64,000 nucleotides of DNA from Chiua virens (GCA_019787685.1 JAHNUO010000004.1:2232001-2296000), one strand, 5' to 3'; positions 1 to 12,495 are shown, counted from the stretch's first letter. The notes: generated from the sequence alone by a model not told the origin. A program made the numbers and translations.

Positions 1-2481
1 GTCGAGAATCTAGCGCAAGGTAGCACCACTGTCACCAGGCATCAAGCGAAGAAAACTGAATACCTCGATACTGCCACCGTGGTTCCGAGCGGTCGATGCA
101 TTGGCGGTGGTTCTGCTGTCAATTGTAAGTCGCCTTATTTCATTTGGCCTGACCTATCCATGGGTCTCCACATTGTACATTAGTCATGGTATATGTGCGA
201 GGCGCTCAGTCGGATTACGACGACTGGGAAGCACTTGGAAACAAAGGGTGGGGTTATGAAGACGTTCTTCCATTATTCCAGAAGGTAGAACTTTCATGAT
301 TCGACAGTACAGCGGTCTGATCCTTTGAATGGTGTAGTTTGAAAACTTCACCCCAATACCGGACCTACCAACACACGGATACAATGGGCCTGTCCAGATC
401 TCTCGCGGCGGAACTGGCTGCGAAGTCGGGAAATCGCTCTTGGTCATAGCAAAGAAATATAATCCCAGTCGTCCAGTTGTCCCAGATTGCAACGATTTCA
501 AGACTTCAGATGCTTATTGCGTGCGTGTTTTGGTTCTCATCTACTAGTAGGCTTGCTTATTGTTCTTCTACTAGACGTATTACAAGTAAGTGTTCCGTTC
601 TACAAAGAAAAAGAATTCATTTGAACGAATCATACTTTTCCAAAGATATATCAACGCAGACGACGGAAAGCGTTCAGATGCTGCCTCCCGGTACCTATAC
701 CCACACTACAGCAACGACAATACGAGTTTGAAAATCCTTGTCGGGAAGCATGTCGAACGTGTCATCTTTGAGTAAGCCAGCAGGTGTATGTACCGACCAA
801 CTCTGACTAACATTGTATCAGGAACGAGTGTGCGATCGGGATCGAGTATACAGAAGAAGGAACTAGTGGTACGCCAGTCATAGTAGCCAAGGCCAAGAAA
901 CTAGTCGTTCTTTCTGCCGGGGCTTTTGGTTCTCCAGCTATCTTGGAACGATCGGGGATTGGTGCGGAATCAATCCTTGAGGCCAACAATGTGTCTCTTA
1001 TTGTCGACTTGCCTGGTGTCGGAGAGGAATATCACGGTATACTTATCCCCGCTTAACAGAAGCCAGCTGACCCAGCCCGGTTAACGCTCATTTGCAGACC
1101 ATCCCAGTGCTATTCTGGTCAACTACGCCGCAGATGATACTGAGACCCTGGATGATGTTTGGAGAAAGCCAGAAGAGGCTATTGATCGTGGGTTATTTAC
1201 TCTGTCCAGTAGAGCAGACACGAGTAGGTGTGGTGTTAACGCTATCAACAGAGTACGAGCATACATGGGAAACGACAGGGAAAGGAAAGATTGCCGCCAA
1301 GTCCGCTGTTGTTTTCATTTGGTCTATGATTTGCTGAATACCTGCATTTCTAGTGGGATTGACGCCATCGTGAAATGGCGCCCAACAGAAGAAGATTTGA
1401 AGGTTTTGGGTCCTGACTTCGAGCCCTACTGGGGTTCGTTTTACAAGGAGAAGACTGACAAGGCCATCGGCATGCTTGCATCGGTGGCAGGGTACGTCTT
1501 GACGGTGTTTTAGGTTCATAGGCTGACCCTCTTCCAACAGCTTGCCAAGAGCCGGCGCCATGGAGACTACCAAAAAATTCATAACCATGGCCTACAATAC
1601 CGTGAGGGAGTAGTAATCTCCACTCAGCTCGCTCTTACACTATTTTTCAAGCTATACCCAGAAGGGGTTGGGAGTGTCCACATCAAGCCTGGCGAGACTG
1701 CGGAGGATCGTCTGGACTTTGACCCTGGCTTCTTGTCCAAGTATGCTATCTATTGACGTCCCCCACTTTTACTAACAAGGTTTTTTTGCAGAAAAAGTGA
1801 CGTCGCGCTGTTAACCTGGATGTATAAAAAATCACGCGAACTTGGCCGACGCCTGCCCTTCTACAAGGGGGAGGTGCTCGATTATCATCCGAATTTCCCC
1901 TCTGGAAGTGCTGCGTCCGCCAAAGAAACAGACGAGCCAGTGGATGCCGATGCACCCGATATCGAGTACACCAAGGAGGACGATGACGCTATTATTGCAT
2001 TCCATCGCGCCAAGGGTGAGTCGTTTTAACAATGATTACCTTGTTCATTGGTGCTCAACTGTTCACCGTACACGACGTAGTACAAACAACCTGGCACTCT
2101 GTAAGCTCGTCGTTGCTCCTTGCACATACCAATTGATGATCTTGCGGTGTTAAAGCTCGGCACTTGTGCTATGAAACCCCAACAGCAAGGTGGTGTTGTC
2201 GATGAGAGGCTGAACGTGTACGGCGTGAAGGGCCTCAAGGTTGCAGGTACGTGTGAAAGGTCGCCACTAACTCCTGTTTTCTGATGGGTGGGTGCACCAG
2301 ATCTGTCCATCTGTCCTACCAATGTTGGCAACGTGCGCTACATGTCTTCATGCGCTGAGGATTTTGATATCACTAATTATTCGTTCTTTTTTACCCTCAG
2401 AATACGAATTCTACCGCCTTGATGATCGGAGAGAAGGCCGCGACCATTATTGCCGAGGAATTGGGAATTGACCTCAAGTGA
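1..2481 (+). CDS. GMC alcohol-oxidase-like flavoenzyme, copy A (5' end outside window)
   Basis: FAD-dependent GMC oxidoreductase of the alcohol/methanol oxidase type, which oxidises an alcohol to an aldehyde with release of H2O2. The window opens inside an early exon. The flavin-contact motif GGGSAVNF forms when the exon ending near 124 is spliced to the exon starting at 184. Later exons show VYVRGAQSDYDDW, KKLVVLSAGAFGSPAILERS (near 890-960, GMC signature 2), LPGVGEEY, then TTWHS with GTCAMKPQ (active-site His region) and DLSICPTNVGNV with NTNSTALMIGEKAA (active-site Asn region). It stops at TGA 2479-2481. I could join all exons in frame, including a 64-nt intron around 1189-1252 (KPEEAID spliced to QYEHTW), so it looks functional. 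The C-terminus (GIDLK) is not a PTS1 peroxisomal signal. It is a paralogue of the genes at 19202 and 22459. The substrate is unknown. Confidence 0.9.
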
Positions 2482-3164
2482 TGTTAGGGGCTGGAGATCA
2501 CGACTGGATCGAGGCGAAGGGCAAAGGTCCCATTGTTGTACGATTGTATTTGACGTCGACGAATCCAAAGCTACTTCATTGCACGCGACAGGGTTGACGT
2601 TGCCAGTGCGCCTACAGCCTACTAGCAGAAACAAGTCTGATTCTTTTCGGGCGACAAGGACTGATGCATTGTCTTCCCCTGAGTTCATTCACTTGTAAGG
2701 GTTTCATCGATGTTTTTAGATGACAAGGTTTTTGGCGAAGGTGACTAGGGTCTAATCAGTCTTGTGAATGGATGCCTGTCGTAAAGCCGGGTCGCGCGGC
2801 GATGGCGGCCCGAGAATTGAATTGCCGACTGTCATGTTCACTCCCGCGCGGCGGTCGGTACGCCAGTGATACCAGGTCCGTACACAAATTCATTACCCAG
2901 CGCGCGACCGTCCCTAACGGCGAATCATTCTGTTTCCCTTCATACAGCAAGTACTACACACTCACAGATACCAGGGATGTTGTTCTATTTCTCAGCCCGG
3001 ATTTCGAGGATGAAAAATCCTACGCTTCCAATCATAGGTGAGCTGCAAGATCATTCATAGTATAAATCTAGGGGTGTAAATACTGCCAAGTACATGGTCC
3101 ATCGACATATTACGACGACTACATGGCGTCCTTTCATGTTCGAGATATCCAGTGTCCAATCCCC
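2482..3164. other. Intergenic, no gene seen
   Basis: Between the oxidase and a minus-strand gene. Short ORFs on both strands have no recognisable motif, and I see no RNA gene or repeat here. Confidence 0.5.
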
Positions 3165-3747
3165 TCAGATCTCCCCAAGCTCCCAAGCCTCTAACAAACG
3201 ACACATTTGCGTCTGCAGTGCCGTAAAGAGCATCCGTTCGTCCGTATACAGATAGTCATAATTGAGTCTATACAACACTTCCCACACCCAGTTTTGATCT
3301 GACCATGTCGGTTGCTGACGCCTCACAGGGACGCTTGTGATGCGCTCGAGTAGCCGATCGATTTTGTCCGGTCGGACGAATCCGACGACGTGGCCCCCCC
3401 GCCAGTCCTCGCACAGATCGAGGGGGATATTGAATCGGTTTCGTACCGTGTACGTGTACGTGTCCCCAATGAGATCGTGACGGTTACCGCGGTGCTCGGA
3501 CGTACGGACGATGATGGCCCAGTGCAAGGGACCTCTGCACTCCAAGCCGCCGCGTCGGAACTGGACGATTTCGATGGGAAAGTAACCCATGGGTATTCGG
3601 ACAGGTTCGAGCGCTGATGAGAAACAATAATTCGTGGCAAAGGGCACTGGGTTGATGAGACGAATCCTATGTATGGCAAGGAGGGAACCTACTGGTCACT
3701 GCGCCTTTTGATTTGCAAGGGTTGGTTCGTTTTTTGGAGTGTTGCAT
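3165..3747 (-). CDS. Hypothetical small protein with HWAI / GGHVVGF / QNWVWE motifs
   Basis: A clean 160-codon stretch on the minus strand ends in TGA at 3165-3167. It reads PVRIPMGYFPIEIVQF, then GPLHWAIIVRT, WRGGHVVGFV, VPVRRQQPTW, QNWVWEVLYRL and finally LLEAWELGEI. The His in HWAI and the QNWV block recall the layout of small papain/NlpC-like folds, but the expected Cys of the QNC type is Trp here, so no enzymatic role is claimed. I believe I have seen similar proteins in Agaricomycete genomes without a named function. The start is uncertain. No ATG opens the long frame, and the nearest candidate is ATG at 3747, which would need a short intron to join. It stands alone between the oxidase and SDH3. 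Confidence 0.55.
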
Positions 3748-5149
3748 GTTGGCGATGTCAAACTGATGGATGTCAATGCCGCTCCCTCTCATGATTCGTG
3801 CTTTATATATCATGGCCGCCCATTATCTACATCTCTTGTGGATGTAAATTTGGATTGTGGACGCATTTTCCTCGAGGTTCGCAACTGCGCCGCTTTGTTG
3901 TACAAATTACGTGATTCTTATCCACACTTGGTATTCACGCCTTTGACCCTTCGAGTGGCACCAAGCGCTGACTGTCGTGTGTGGTACAGTACTCGGGCTT
4001 ATTGCCACTTGATAGACATGAACAATACGGCTTTGCCTGAAAATGTGGGATCTACGTTCAAAAGGCTTTCAGATATATTTCATGCAGGAACCCCATCACG
4101 GACACGAAGGCCGGGATTGTGCAGCCTGAGGCGGGTCTTCCCGGAGCTATCTACAATATACGATGCGCGTCGGCGTCGGAGATCTACTCTTTTCCGAAGC
4201 GTACCCCAAAACGTTACCGATGATCCGCATGATGTTCGCAGATCACTTTTTTAAGCTCGACTCAGACAATGGATAGTGCTCTCCACGGTATCTTAATCCG
4301 TTTTTCAAGTTGAGATGAGCAACTCATTATGCAGGTCATCCAAGAATATTCACACCTTCAACCAGGTAATTCGCCAATCTCCAATATCCAAGAGGCACAT
4401 CATATGCACCGGGAGCGCGCTAAATGCCATTCATGTCATTGTCCAGGCTCATTCGATGTTGACAATTCCAGCCCATCCGATGCGACGACACGTACCCAAC
4501 TACGTGGGCCCGCCGGTGCGATACGTCGGGATTCGCCTGACTATGCCCTTATGATGGATGTCGTTTTTATTTCGGACACTTGCTTTGTACTGGTGCTTTG
4601 ACAGCTTAGATCTAACGTGCGGACACTGATCACCATGTGATCAGATATTGGATGCTATCTGAACAATAACGCAAAAAAAAGTGCAGAGCCTTCTCAGCTT
4701 TGTGTTGAAACCTTGATCTGATTTCTGAGGAGTGTAGAGTCAATAATTGATAGTAGATGTCTGAATGCGAAAAAGCGACAAGTACCTCTCTCTATTTGCG
4801 ACGCAGGTGATATCCATGCATGAAAAATCCCCAGTCACTCTCTCGCGCTCAAAGATGCCTGCCACTCAGATGGATCAGAGCCCTGTGCGCTGAATTACTG
4901 CTTGCGGAGATAATGCGTATTTGCACCAACGCGAACCCTATGCAGCGTCACTCATCCATCGAGACCAAAGAACCAACACTCGACCCAGGTACACCCCGAG
5001 ATGTCGGTGCAGAATAGGATTCAATTTTCATTCTATTTCCAAGCTCGCAAGAGAAATGGAAAAAAAGGAGGGGAAAAAAGGAACGACAGACGAGCATGTT
5101 GCATCCACATTCTGCGGGCCATCCCTCGAAGTCCGAGAGCACCCACCGC
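3748..5149. other. Mostly intergenic; one unassigned ORF
   Basis: A plus-strand open frame at 3739-4254 (no ATG at its start) and a shorter plus-strand frame from the ATG near 4154 to 4273 (reading GDLLFSEAYPKTL) look faintly protein-like. I could not match either to a family or build a gene from them. The rest shows only short frames and no tRNA. Confidence 0.4.
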
Positions 5150-5927
5150 TCAGAACCATACAAGGTACACAGTCGAGAGCGCCGTCGCGCCCAGCACGGC
5201 ATACCCAGTGCTATATGCACCCTTGACGTTCATGACTAACGGCAAACCCGATCAGTGCCTTACTCAACCCCAAGGAAAACCAAGCAGCAGAGACATACAT
5301 TTACCCGTATCCCACACCAAATGCCGCACCCCGTTGAACCCATGGAACGCAAACGGTGCCGCCAACACCACCTTGGCGGTCGTCTTGAGATAGTCGGGAA
5401 CACCCGCTACAAACTCGATCACATGCGCGCTGTCAAACGTCCCAGGAGCGATCAGGTATGCGAGAGAGAAGCCGTAGAGAACTGCAACAATCAAGTCGCA
5501 CGAGTGAGGACGTTCATCACATACCCAAGAAAACAAGACACGCACGGACACTAAGGCCAGCACCGGCCACACGATGGACAATCGACCCCAACCAGGTCAA
5601 CTGGGGCTGGTAAATCGTGAAATGGGGACTCGAGGGACGTTTCAGGCGCTGTTCGTTCAAGATGCCCTCCGAGGCGGATGGCGGGAGAGATTGGGTTTGA
5701 ACGCCCCTGTAGACCGTTGGGCTGAGGAAGGTGTGTCGAACGATGTAAAGGGTCACTGTACCGTTTTACAATGGCAGATCGTAACGCGACCTGGTTCCGA
5801 GCTGGAACACGCCGCGTTCGGAGAAAGTCAGCAGCCCGACTTTTGACCGATCGACACACGTACCGAATTTAGGTGCAAACGCAGCCCTTCTGAGAGAAGG
5901 AGCAATACCAACAGCACGGATGGACAT
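5150..5927 (-). CDS. SDH3: Succinate dehydrogenase cytochrome b560 subunit (SDH3/SdhC)
   Basis: Membrane anchor subunit of mitochondrial complex II; with SDH4 it binds haem b and ubiquinone and anchors the flavoprotein and iron-sulphur subunits. The start ATG at 5925-5927 opens a basic presequence ([17 protein letters not shown]) typical of mitochondrial import. An intron of about 125 nt follows. The next exon carries [20 protein letters not shown] and [15 protein letters not shown], where the Ser and Arg are the conserved ubiquinone-site residues. The third transmembrane region has [15 protein letters not shown], containing the haem-ligand His block. The last exon ([20 protein letters not shown]) ends at TGA 5150-5152. 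The splice site before the last exon is not resolved. This subunit is part of the binding site of carboxamide (SDHI) fungicides in fungi generally. Confidence 0.9.
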
Positions 5928-6459
5928 GGTGGTTCAGTTTCAAAGTGTGTGTGCGAGAGTCGGATAACAAGGCGGGAAATGTAGGAATGTGGTGGTACAC
6001 TTGGAAGAGACAGAACGTGTGAACATATTTTTTCCGACTTCCGATGAAATCACACGACAGTTGTAGATATTGCCACTAATGCAATACTGACCGTAGTGGT
6101 GCAAAGGTAATGGTACTAGTAGTCACATCATGTGTAGCAGGTATGTCTGGAGGTAGAGAGACAGACAAGTATGTAGTATTAACACGTGGGAGTGTTAGGC
6201 TGAAGGATTGACACAAGTCTTGAACATTTATATCTGTAGATAGTAATGGCAGTTGAAAAGGGTTGATATGTGGGATCGTCTGGTCCATGACGTCGTATGA
6301 GGGATGGGTTAAGTGAATTGAGATGCAATAGCTGAGGCCGAGCAAAGCAGCTGCCTAACGTACAAAAGAACAAGCAACAGCTGTATCATGTTGGGCCATG
6401 GGGTGTGTTCGGTGGAGACTTGACAAGGGAAATAAAGTCAGTAGCAGAAACAAGACGAG

Positions 6460-9417
6460 TCACCCCAACACTACATCGTTATCGCCCTGTGTGGTTGATT
6501 CCCAGATCATGTTCGCCAGTGGGGCATGTGGGTGTGCTGGTCCAGGAGCATCACCCCCCGCACCTTCTTCCACATCCTGACCCCGGCCATCGGCAAGCCA
6601 TGCAACCTCATGCCGATATACTGGTCTCCCCTGTGGTGTCATCCCAATAACACTCGTCGCCCCCGAAACAGTCTCCGCTCTTCTCCGATTGCGTGATTGT
6701 GCGTACGCATGCGATATTGGAGAGGGCACAGGCTGAGGTGCGTTTGGCGGCAACGCCGTCACTCGCTGCCTCGAGGGTTGTGCTATCGATGTCGACGGAG
6801 GCGGCGCGTTCGAGGAAACGAGTTGTACTTGGTTGGCAGTAATCGGGACACCTGCCGCAGCTGCTCTTTCTCGCGCAAGGCGCTCTCTCTCCGCTCGTCT
6901 TTCCGCCCGTGCGGCAGCATTGGCATCAGCCCCGTCCATTCCATGGACATGTTCATGTACCAGCTCTTCAGCTTCCTCACCGTCTTTTGCACTGCACCAA
7001 AACCGATGTCCTTCGCTCCACGCCGTACTCTGACATTCCTTTCCGCAATACTTTGCCTTGCGACATCGCCTGCACTTGGCAAACTCTCGAGGGTAAGATT
7101 CCCATTTACCACAAAGCACTAAAATACGGTCCAATGGGTCATCAGCGGCCCGGTGAAGAGACACTTTACTCACTGTTAGCACATTGCCGAATACCACCCC
7201 TACTATCATCCTTCCGACAGGCGTTCCTCATTATGACACCTGCCCAATATTGAATTTCTGGAGGGAGCTTGGGAGGAGGATTGGGTAGATCGTTCTCTGA
7301 TGAACTTGGGCGGAACGTGAATCGCTCAACAAGAGAAAAAACGTTGGTCATTCGTTGGGTCATTGCCGCTGACATCCCAGAACCAGTCGCTGATGCCGGT
7401 ACCTTCTCCTTCTCCTTTCCTCTTGCAGTAGCGGAAGCAAACGCGCGAAAGAAGCCATGGATTTCTTTCGCAGGTTGTGGCGCTGGCCGCGTAATGCTTG
7501 GTCCGGGAGCCGGTTGTTGGGTGGTACGAGCCGCGGGAAGATTAGCCGCGGCAGGATGGAATGACACCCGTTGTTTGTAAAAAGCTTGTCTTACATGCGG
7601 ATATTTGCTGAGGTAAGCCAAAAGTTGAAGACTGAGAAGAACATCTTCGTCCTTGTATGGACCCGACTCAGTTTCGCGGTGGTGATGCACATGGCTGGGC
7701 GGGTGCCCAAAAGTAGTCGCAACTGGCTGAGCTGCGGCGTGATCGCGAGTTGTTACAGTCGCGCCACGTATCGGACCCCCAAGTACAGGGATGACCGGGC
7801 CGGAAGGGGGGAGCGCAACCACCGTCGCTCGCGGAGTCACGTCAGGGGCAGTGCGCGTGCGTCTATCCAGTACAGGTGCATCCATACCAAGCATGTTCCG
7901 AGGGGTGTCATCCATGGCACCAGGAGCGCCAGGTGGGGCGCCCATCGCAAAATCGTCATTGGGTTCCAATGATACTATGCCATCCTCGACGCCAACCACA
8001 CCGTCTACACCGCCACCTTGGCCATGATTAATAATAATATGCGCATCGGCATTTAACTCTAGTGGAGCTGTGTCGGGGGCGTTGGCTATTATCCCTACCG
8101 CGCGTCGCGGACGCTGGGTCATCGAACGGGCCGGAGGTCGGGGCGCACGAGGCAGGGTTGGATGCGAAGAGGCAGTGGTATCGTCCGTATCTTGAGATTG
8201 ATCCATATCTACATCTCCGTCGCCGTCATCTTCGGTTTCAGTCTCAGGGCGTGAATTATCTGTTGATTCGTCGGGAGATGTGGGCATTCGTGCACGAACA
8301 CGAGACGGGCGAGACCGGATCGTGGTAAGGTTCGTCCCGCGCGGATCATCCCACACGGGGCGGGCAATAATTGTGCCACTGCGCTCACGACCATTCACGA
8401 CGACTGTCGCAGTAGGAATTCTTGAGGAAGGTGTTGCATTGATCGAGGTTTCCGCGGAAGTATCCGTATCGATATCTTGTGATGGTGATGAATTGCGGCC
8501 ATACGATGGCCGTTCGTGTGATGTGACGGCTACATGCGCTGGTTGCGATGATGCATCGATGATTATCGAGATATCGAAAGAAGTTCGGTCGACAGAAGCA
8601 TCCCCCATCGCAACGTCCTGGAAAGGGGCGATTAGTAAACATGACAACACTGACAAGGACACGATCCACCTCAATCAATGTCCCGCTCACTTCGTGATTG
8701 ATATGCTCCTGACGAACAGTCTCCTGAGCAGCGATCTGCCTCTGCAGAGCGCGCGTAAGTTCTACGGCACCATCTCTCTGCCTTTGTTCTGCCAGCGCCT
8801 GTCGTCTGGCAAGACGTTGCTCGCGCGATTCCCTCGGTAAACCTGTGGCACTGGAGCTCGGACCAACCGCAAAACCCTTGTTTGCCAACCAGGCTTCGAG
8901 GATGCAGCCCACGACATCAAGCGTCCCCGCTTGGACCACACGGCTTCGGATCGGCTCGCTCCCTCTCACGCCGATGTTGACCACGCATTGAAAGGCGAGT
9001 GAAAAACGATACGCGGCATGCTTGTCGAACGTCGGCGGGTTGAGAGTGGGGACTAGTTTTTGGGGACGTGTATTGGGCGGGGAGAGGCCGTATATCACAT
9101 TGGGGTTCTCTGGTGGAGGTGGACATATGCAGAAGTCGTGCAGAATGCGCACGAGACGCTCTAGACCACCATCCATGGTCATTATCTCACGAATCCGAGG
9201 AGAGGTTGAGGTTAAATAGGTGAGATGGTGAAGGGAGTTAAATAGTGGCAAGGGAGAGGTGGTGTCGAGTGCTAGCGACAAGATAGACATCAGGATTTTA
9301 AAAAAACTGGGGATAAGTTACAGAAGTAGACAACAAACCTCTTCTATCGTAGAGCTGGGATGAAATGCAGACGCATGCCCGATTCTGGGCTGGAAATGCA
9401 AAGTTTGCTTCGCGCAT
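6460..9417 (-). CDS. MUB1: MYND zinc-finger protein of the Mub1/samB family
   Basis: Homologue of yeast Mub1 and Aspergillus samB. In yeast Mub1 works with the ubiquitin ligase Ubr2 to target Rpn4; in filamentous fungi samB affects growth polarity. Exon 1 begins at ATG 9415-9417 and reads MREANFAFPAQNRACVCISS, then DRR. It joins across an intron to ALDTTSPLPLFNSLHHLTYL in the next exon. I prefer this start to the ATG at 9290, which lies inside that intron. The armadillo-like N-terminal region has MDGGLERLVRILHDFC and FSLAFQCVVNIGVRGSEPIR. A long low-complexity Ser/Pro/Asp-rich middle follows. The MYND finger near the C-terminus shows CGKWESYPREFAKCRRCRKA, YCGKECQ and GHRFWC. It stops at TGA 6460-6462. 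Length is about 900 residues. Confidence 0.88.
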
Positions 9418-12236
9418 GACGGCGTGCGAGCTGGGGTGAGACAAATCGAGATCTCGGATAACGGGGCTTGTTTCTGGCAAAGGCTGAGCTGAGGTTTCGA
9501 ACTGCTGAAACTTGTGGTTTTGAAGAAGGTGAGATGGGGGACGAAGAGAAAGATGGACAGTGGCTCGACGCAGGTGGAAGTTCGTCAGTCTGGTTGATAC
9601 TCTCAGTTGGATGACTGAGACGGCTGTGTGGCCTTGTTTGGACAGTGTGGCGGGGTGACCACCTCTTGACCAACAAACGTCTACTCCATAACAACGCTGG
9701 ATCTTCCGAAGAGTCTGTGCAGCTTCACACAATCTAGACAGGGTAATATATCACAATCAACACCGACGCATCCGTAAGTCAACACGCTAAGCCTCACGCT
9801 CTTTCAGTAAGCGCGGAAATAGATCGCTTTCGGCCCCATGTGGTCTGATTGAATGGGTTCAATGTGGATATGGGGCTTCCGCAACTTACCACCAAAATAC
9901 CAGGTACAGTAAGTACCCGGTTCCGGAGCCATGACGCGTCGGGTACTACAAAGGACATTCGAATTTGCTTGCACTCACTTAACTCACATCCACTCGCCAA
10001 TACCTAATCGGCAGAGTTCTTTCTCGTCATCCCGCTGTTCGTTCCCCTTGGAAACTTAGGAACTATGACACACAGTTTTCAGGGTCGTTTCTACGACACT
10101 AGTCTCTACATCAATCTCGTCCCGGCCCCTGATGGCACAGGGATACATAGCAGCAATGAAGGGACCTATCAGATATAACCTGAGTTCAAGGAGCATAACA
10201 GGCTTTTTTTGGTCGCGTGACTCTCTCGAGTGCCGGCTCATGATTATCTCATGATTATTCGCATCTTTCCGCAGACTTTAGCCGTAGTCTGATTTGTTGA
10301 GGCCGCCCTCCCTACTCATCGGACGCTGTAAGCCACAGCCGCAAGCATGAGCTGTGCGACATAACACGAGACTAGTAGAGCCACAAAACGGAGCATCTCG
10401 CTAAATGATGCTTCTGCCAGTTCATCGATATTGTGGGTGAGAACTTACCAGTTGTAAGGTTGGCGCGTGACTTCTCTCTCCATACAACTAACCTCAAACA
10501 CGTTCCTCTAGATAACAATGGTGTGGGATACCTACACTAGTCTGTTTGTACACTGAATCCTCCAACTCCCGACCCCAAATAAATTTCACAATACAATACT
10601 TGGGATTAGGAAAGCAGTCCTGATGCTGTTACGTGGAATGTCATAGTGATCCTTGAAACATTGGATAGCCACATTCATACCATTTGCACTGTCTTGTCGT
10701 CCACTCGAACATGCCAGTGTTCGACTGGATTCCCTTGCCAGACACTTAACTCCAACAGATTTATCACATTCTGGGCTCATCATGTCAAAGCGGATCCAAG
10801 GCGTCGTGACATACCTGTTCTCGGTATCCTCGATCTTAATGACGCTTTTTGAATCGATCACTTATCTGCCAATGCCAATGGCGACAAAGGATCAACGTGA
10901 ACATGGCCTCCAGGAACGGTATTTATGCGGCCCTCAAAATATGCCACCTCGGTGGCAACAAAAGGGGTTGTGCCACAAACCTTTTGGTGGGAACCACCGA
11001 GGGGAAGAGGAAAACATTTTGCTGAGCAAGTCCGATTCCGAGGTTCAAGAATCACGAAATAAATCAAGGACACGACAAGTCCAGCTTCTCCGTAGCCCGC
11101 CGATAACGAGAGTCCGCTGAGCCTTTTGTTGTTGTCCTGGGAGCGTGAATCGTGATCACCGGTTATAGCTGATGAAATGGGACAACACCGCAGCAATGCT
11201 TGTGCACAGCCCCTCCATTTTGTGGCGCTTCTATAGGTGAGCGCTTGAGCGGTGGGCAACTGCTGGTATGCACTGGTCTCGTGACAAGAACATCAGTGTC
11301 GAGCTTCTAGCCTCTAGTTTCTCCGTTACCGTGTGCACTCCCCAAAAATGCGTACCTCGTGTCCAGGAACCGCATGTTTGATAGGATATGCTGAGATGAG
11401 AGATTGTTCCATTACTATTGTTACCGTGGCTCACCATCCAATGAGACACCGCGAGAGAAAATTAAAAAATGGGGGAATACACACGGGAGAACATATATGT
11501 ACATACCAGCGGATCACGACCAGGGACCCGTTGAGAGTGTAAAAGGCACGAGGGGTTGGAAACGTTTTGTTTGGTGCACACGGATCACGAATAGAGCGAT
11601 ATTCTCGGTGGTCGAAATACGTCAGTAGTCACAAATGAACGCATGTGGTAAGGGTGGACAATCAGCGAGCATATTGGATTCTGGTTCATATCAGTGATCG
11701 AAGAAGAGTTCGAAGGTATTGATGCTTCTCCGGAGCCGGAGAGTGGGCAAGTTAGTTGATCCACGCTTCAGACAGAAAACCAAGTACTAGTAGAGTGTTC
11801 GAGCGTGATAATTTGTGCGCATAGTTTTTTTGTCAAGGGACACTACTCTTTTGTTTTCGCCCATCAAATACAGGCCGTGGAGCAGTTTGTATTACATGAA
11901 TCTTTGCATCATGGGCTCACGGTTGGGCCCAATTCGACATGCCGGCTTAATCTCGAATACTGGACTTGCCGCATTTGGATGTGTCTTATTGTCAACACCG
12001 GAAGCGATGAATCTCACGTTGGAATGGATACGTCCTAGTGGCACTCATCAAAGAGCCCTGCTTATTGTCCTGCATTACCTCTTTCAGACTTCAGAAAAAC
12101 GGGCGGGAGGGATGCAGCTCAGATGAGTTTGGCGACGGAAGTATTCAGTAATAAATCGCAAAGCAGCCACCTCTTCGGACCGCCTTACACGATGTATCAC
12201 CAAATTCTAGTCCATTCTCAGCACGGAGGAGTCTCC
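9418..12236. other. Long intergenic stretch without a supported gene
   Basis: A minus-strand frame near 10860-11259 (no ATG at its start) contains RINTVPGGHVHVDPLSPLAL but has no family I recognise. A plus-strand frame at 11815-12126 is also unsupported. I see no inverted repeat or tRNA. The right part is promoter territory for the pheromone gene at 12367. Confidence 0.4.
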
Positions 12237-12245
12237 TTATAAAAG
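12237..12245 (+). promoter_or_regulatory. TATA box of the pheromone precursor gene
   Basis: TTATAAAAG lies about 120 bp upstream of the ATG at 12367, followed by a pyrimidine-rich leader. The position fits a core promoter for this small gene. Confidence 0.6.
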
Positions 12246-12366
12246 GGGGTGACGAAACCCTTCCTCCCCCAGCTCCAAAAGACAGTCGGCTCTCATCGTC
12301 TACGAGCTTTCTCGCACATCTACGCCTCGCCCAGTTTCTTCTTGCCGATCCTCATCCCCATCAGAA

Positions 12367-12495
12367 ATGGATTCCTTCAGTGCCATCCTCTCCATCTTTG
12401 CTGGCTCCGAGCGCGAGGAGGATACGACGGTCGATTCGATTCCCGTTGAGTCCTCGAACAACAGCAACGGCACCAACTACTGTGTTGTCGCATAA
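12367..12495 (+). CDS. Lipopeptide mating-pheromone precursor (CAAX type, 42 aa)
   Basis: A complete intronless ORF of 42 codons, too short for ordinary ORF finding. It starts MDSFSAILSIFAG and ends NGTNYCVVA followed by TAA (12493-12495). Basidiomycete B-type mating pheromones are made as precursors of about 35-70 residues that often start MDSF or similar, carry a charged processing motif and end in a CAAX box. They are farnesylated on the Cys, trimmed and carboxymethylated, then sensed by Ste3-like receptors. Cys39 with aliphatic V40-V41 and terminal A42 is a textbook CAAX. A Glu-Arg pair at residues 15-16 matches the usual processing dipeptide; cleavage there would leave a 23-residue peptide ending in Cys39, while a shorter mature form is also possible. 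Upstream are a TATA box and a leader of about 120 bp. No Ste3 receptor gene is seen in the window. Confidence 0.85.
   Translation: MDSFSAILSIFAGSEREEDTTVDSIPVESSNNSNGTNYCVVA

Noticed and set aside
3739..4254. 171-codon plus-strand ORF
   Set aside because: Does not start with ATG, overlaps the 5' end of the minus-strand gene at 3165-3747 and shows no domain.
9044..9290. ATG at 9290 as start of the Mub1 homologue
   Set aside because: It lies inside an intron; the exon with MREANFAFPAQ upstream joins in frame to ALDTTSPLP.
10860..11259. Minus-strand frame with PGGHVHVD motif
   Set aside because: No ATG start and no family recognised; I could not extend it by splicing.
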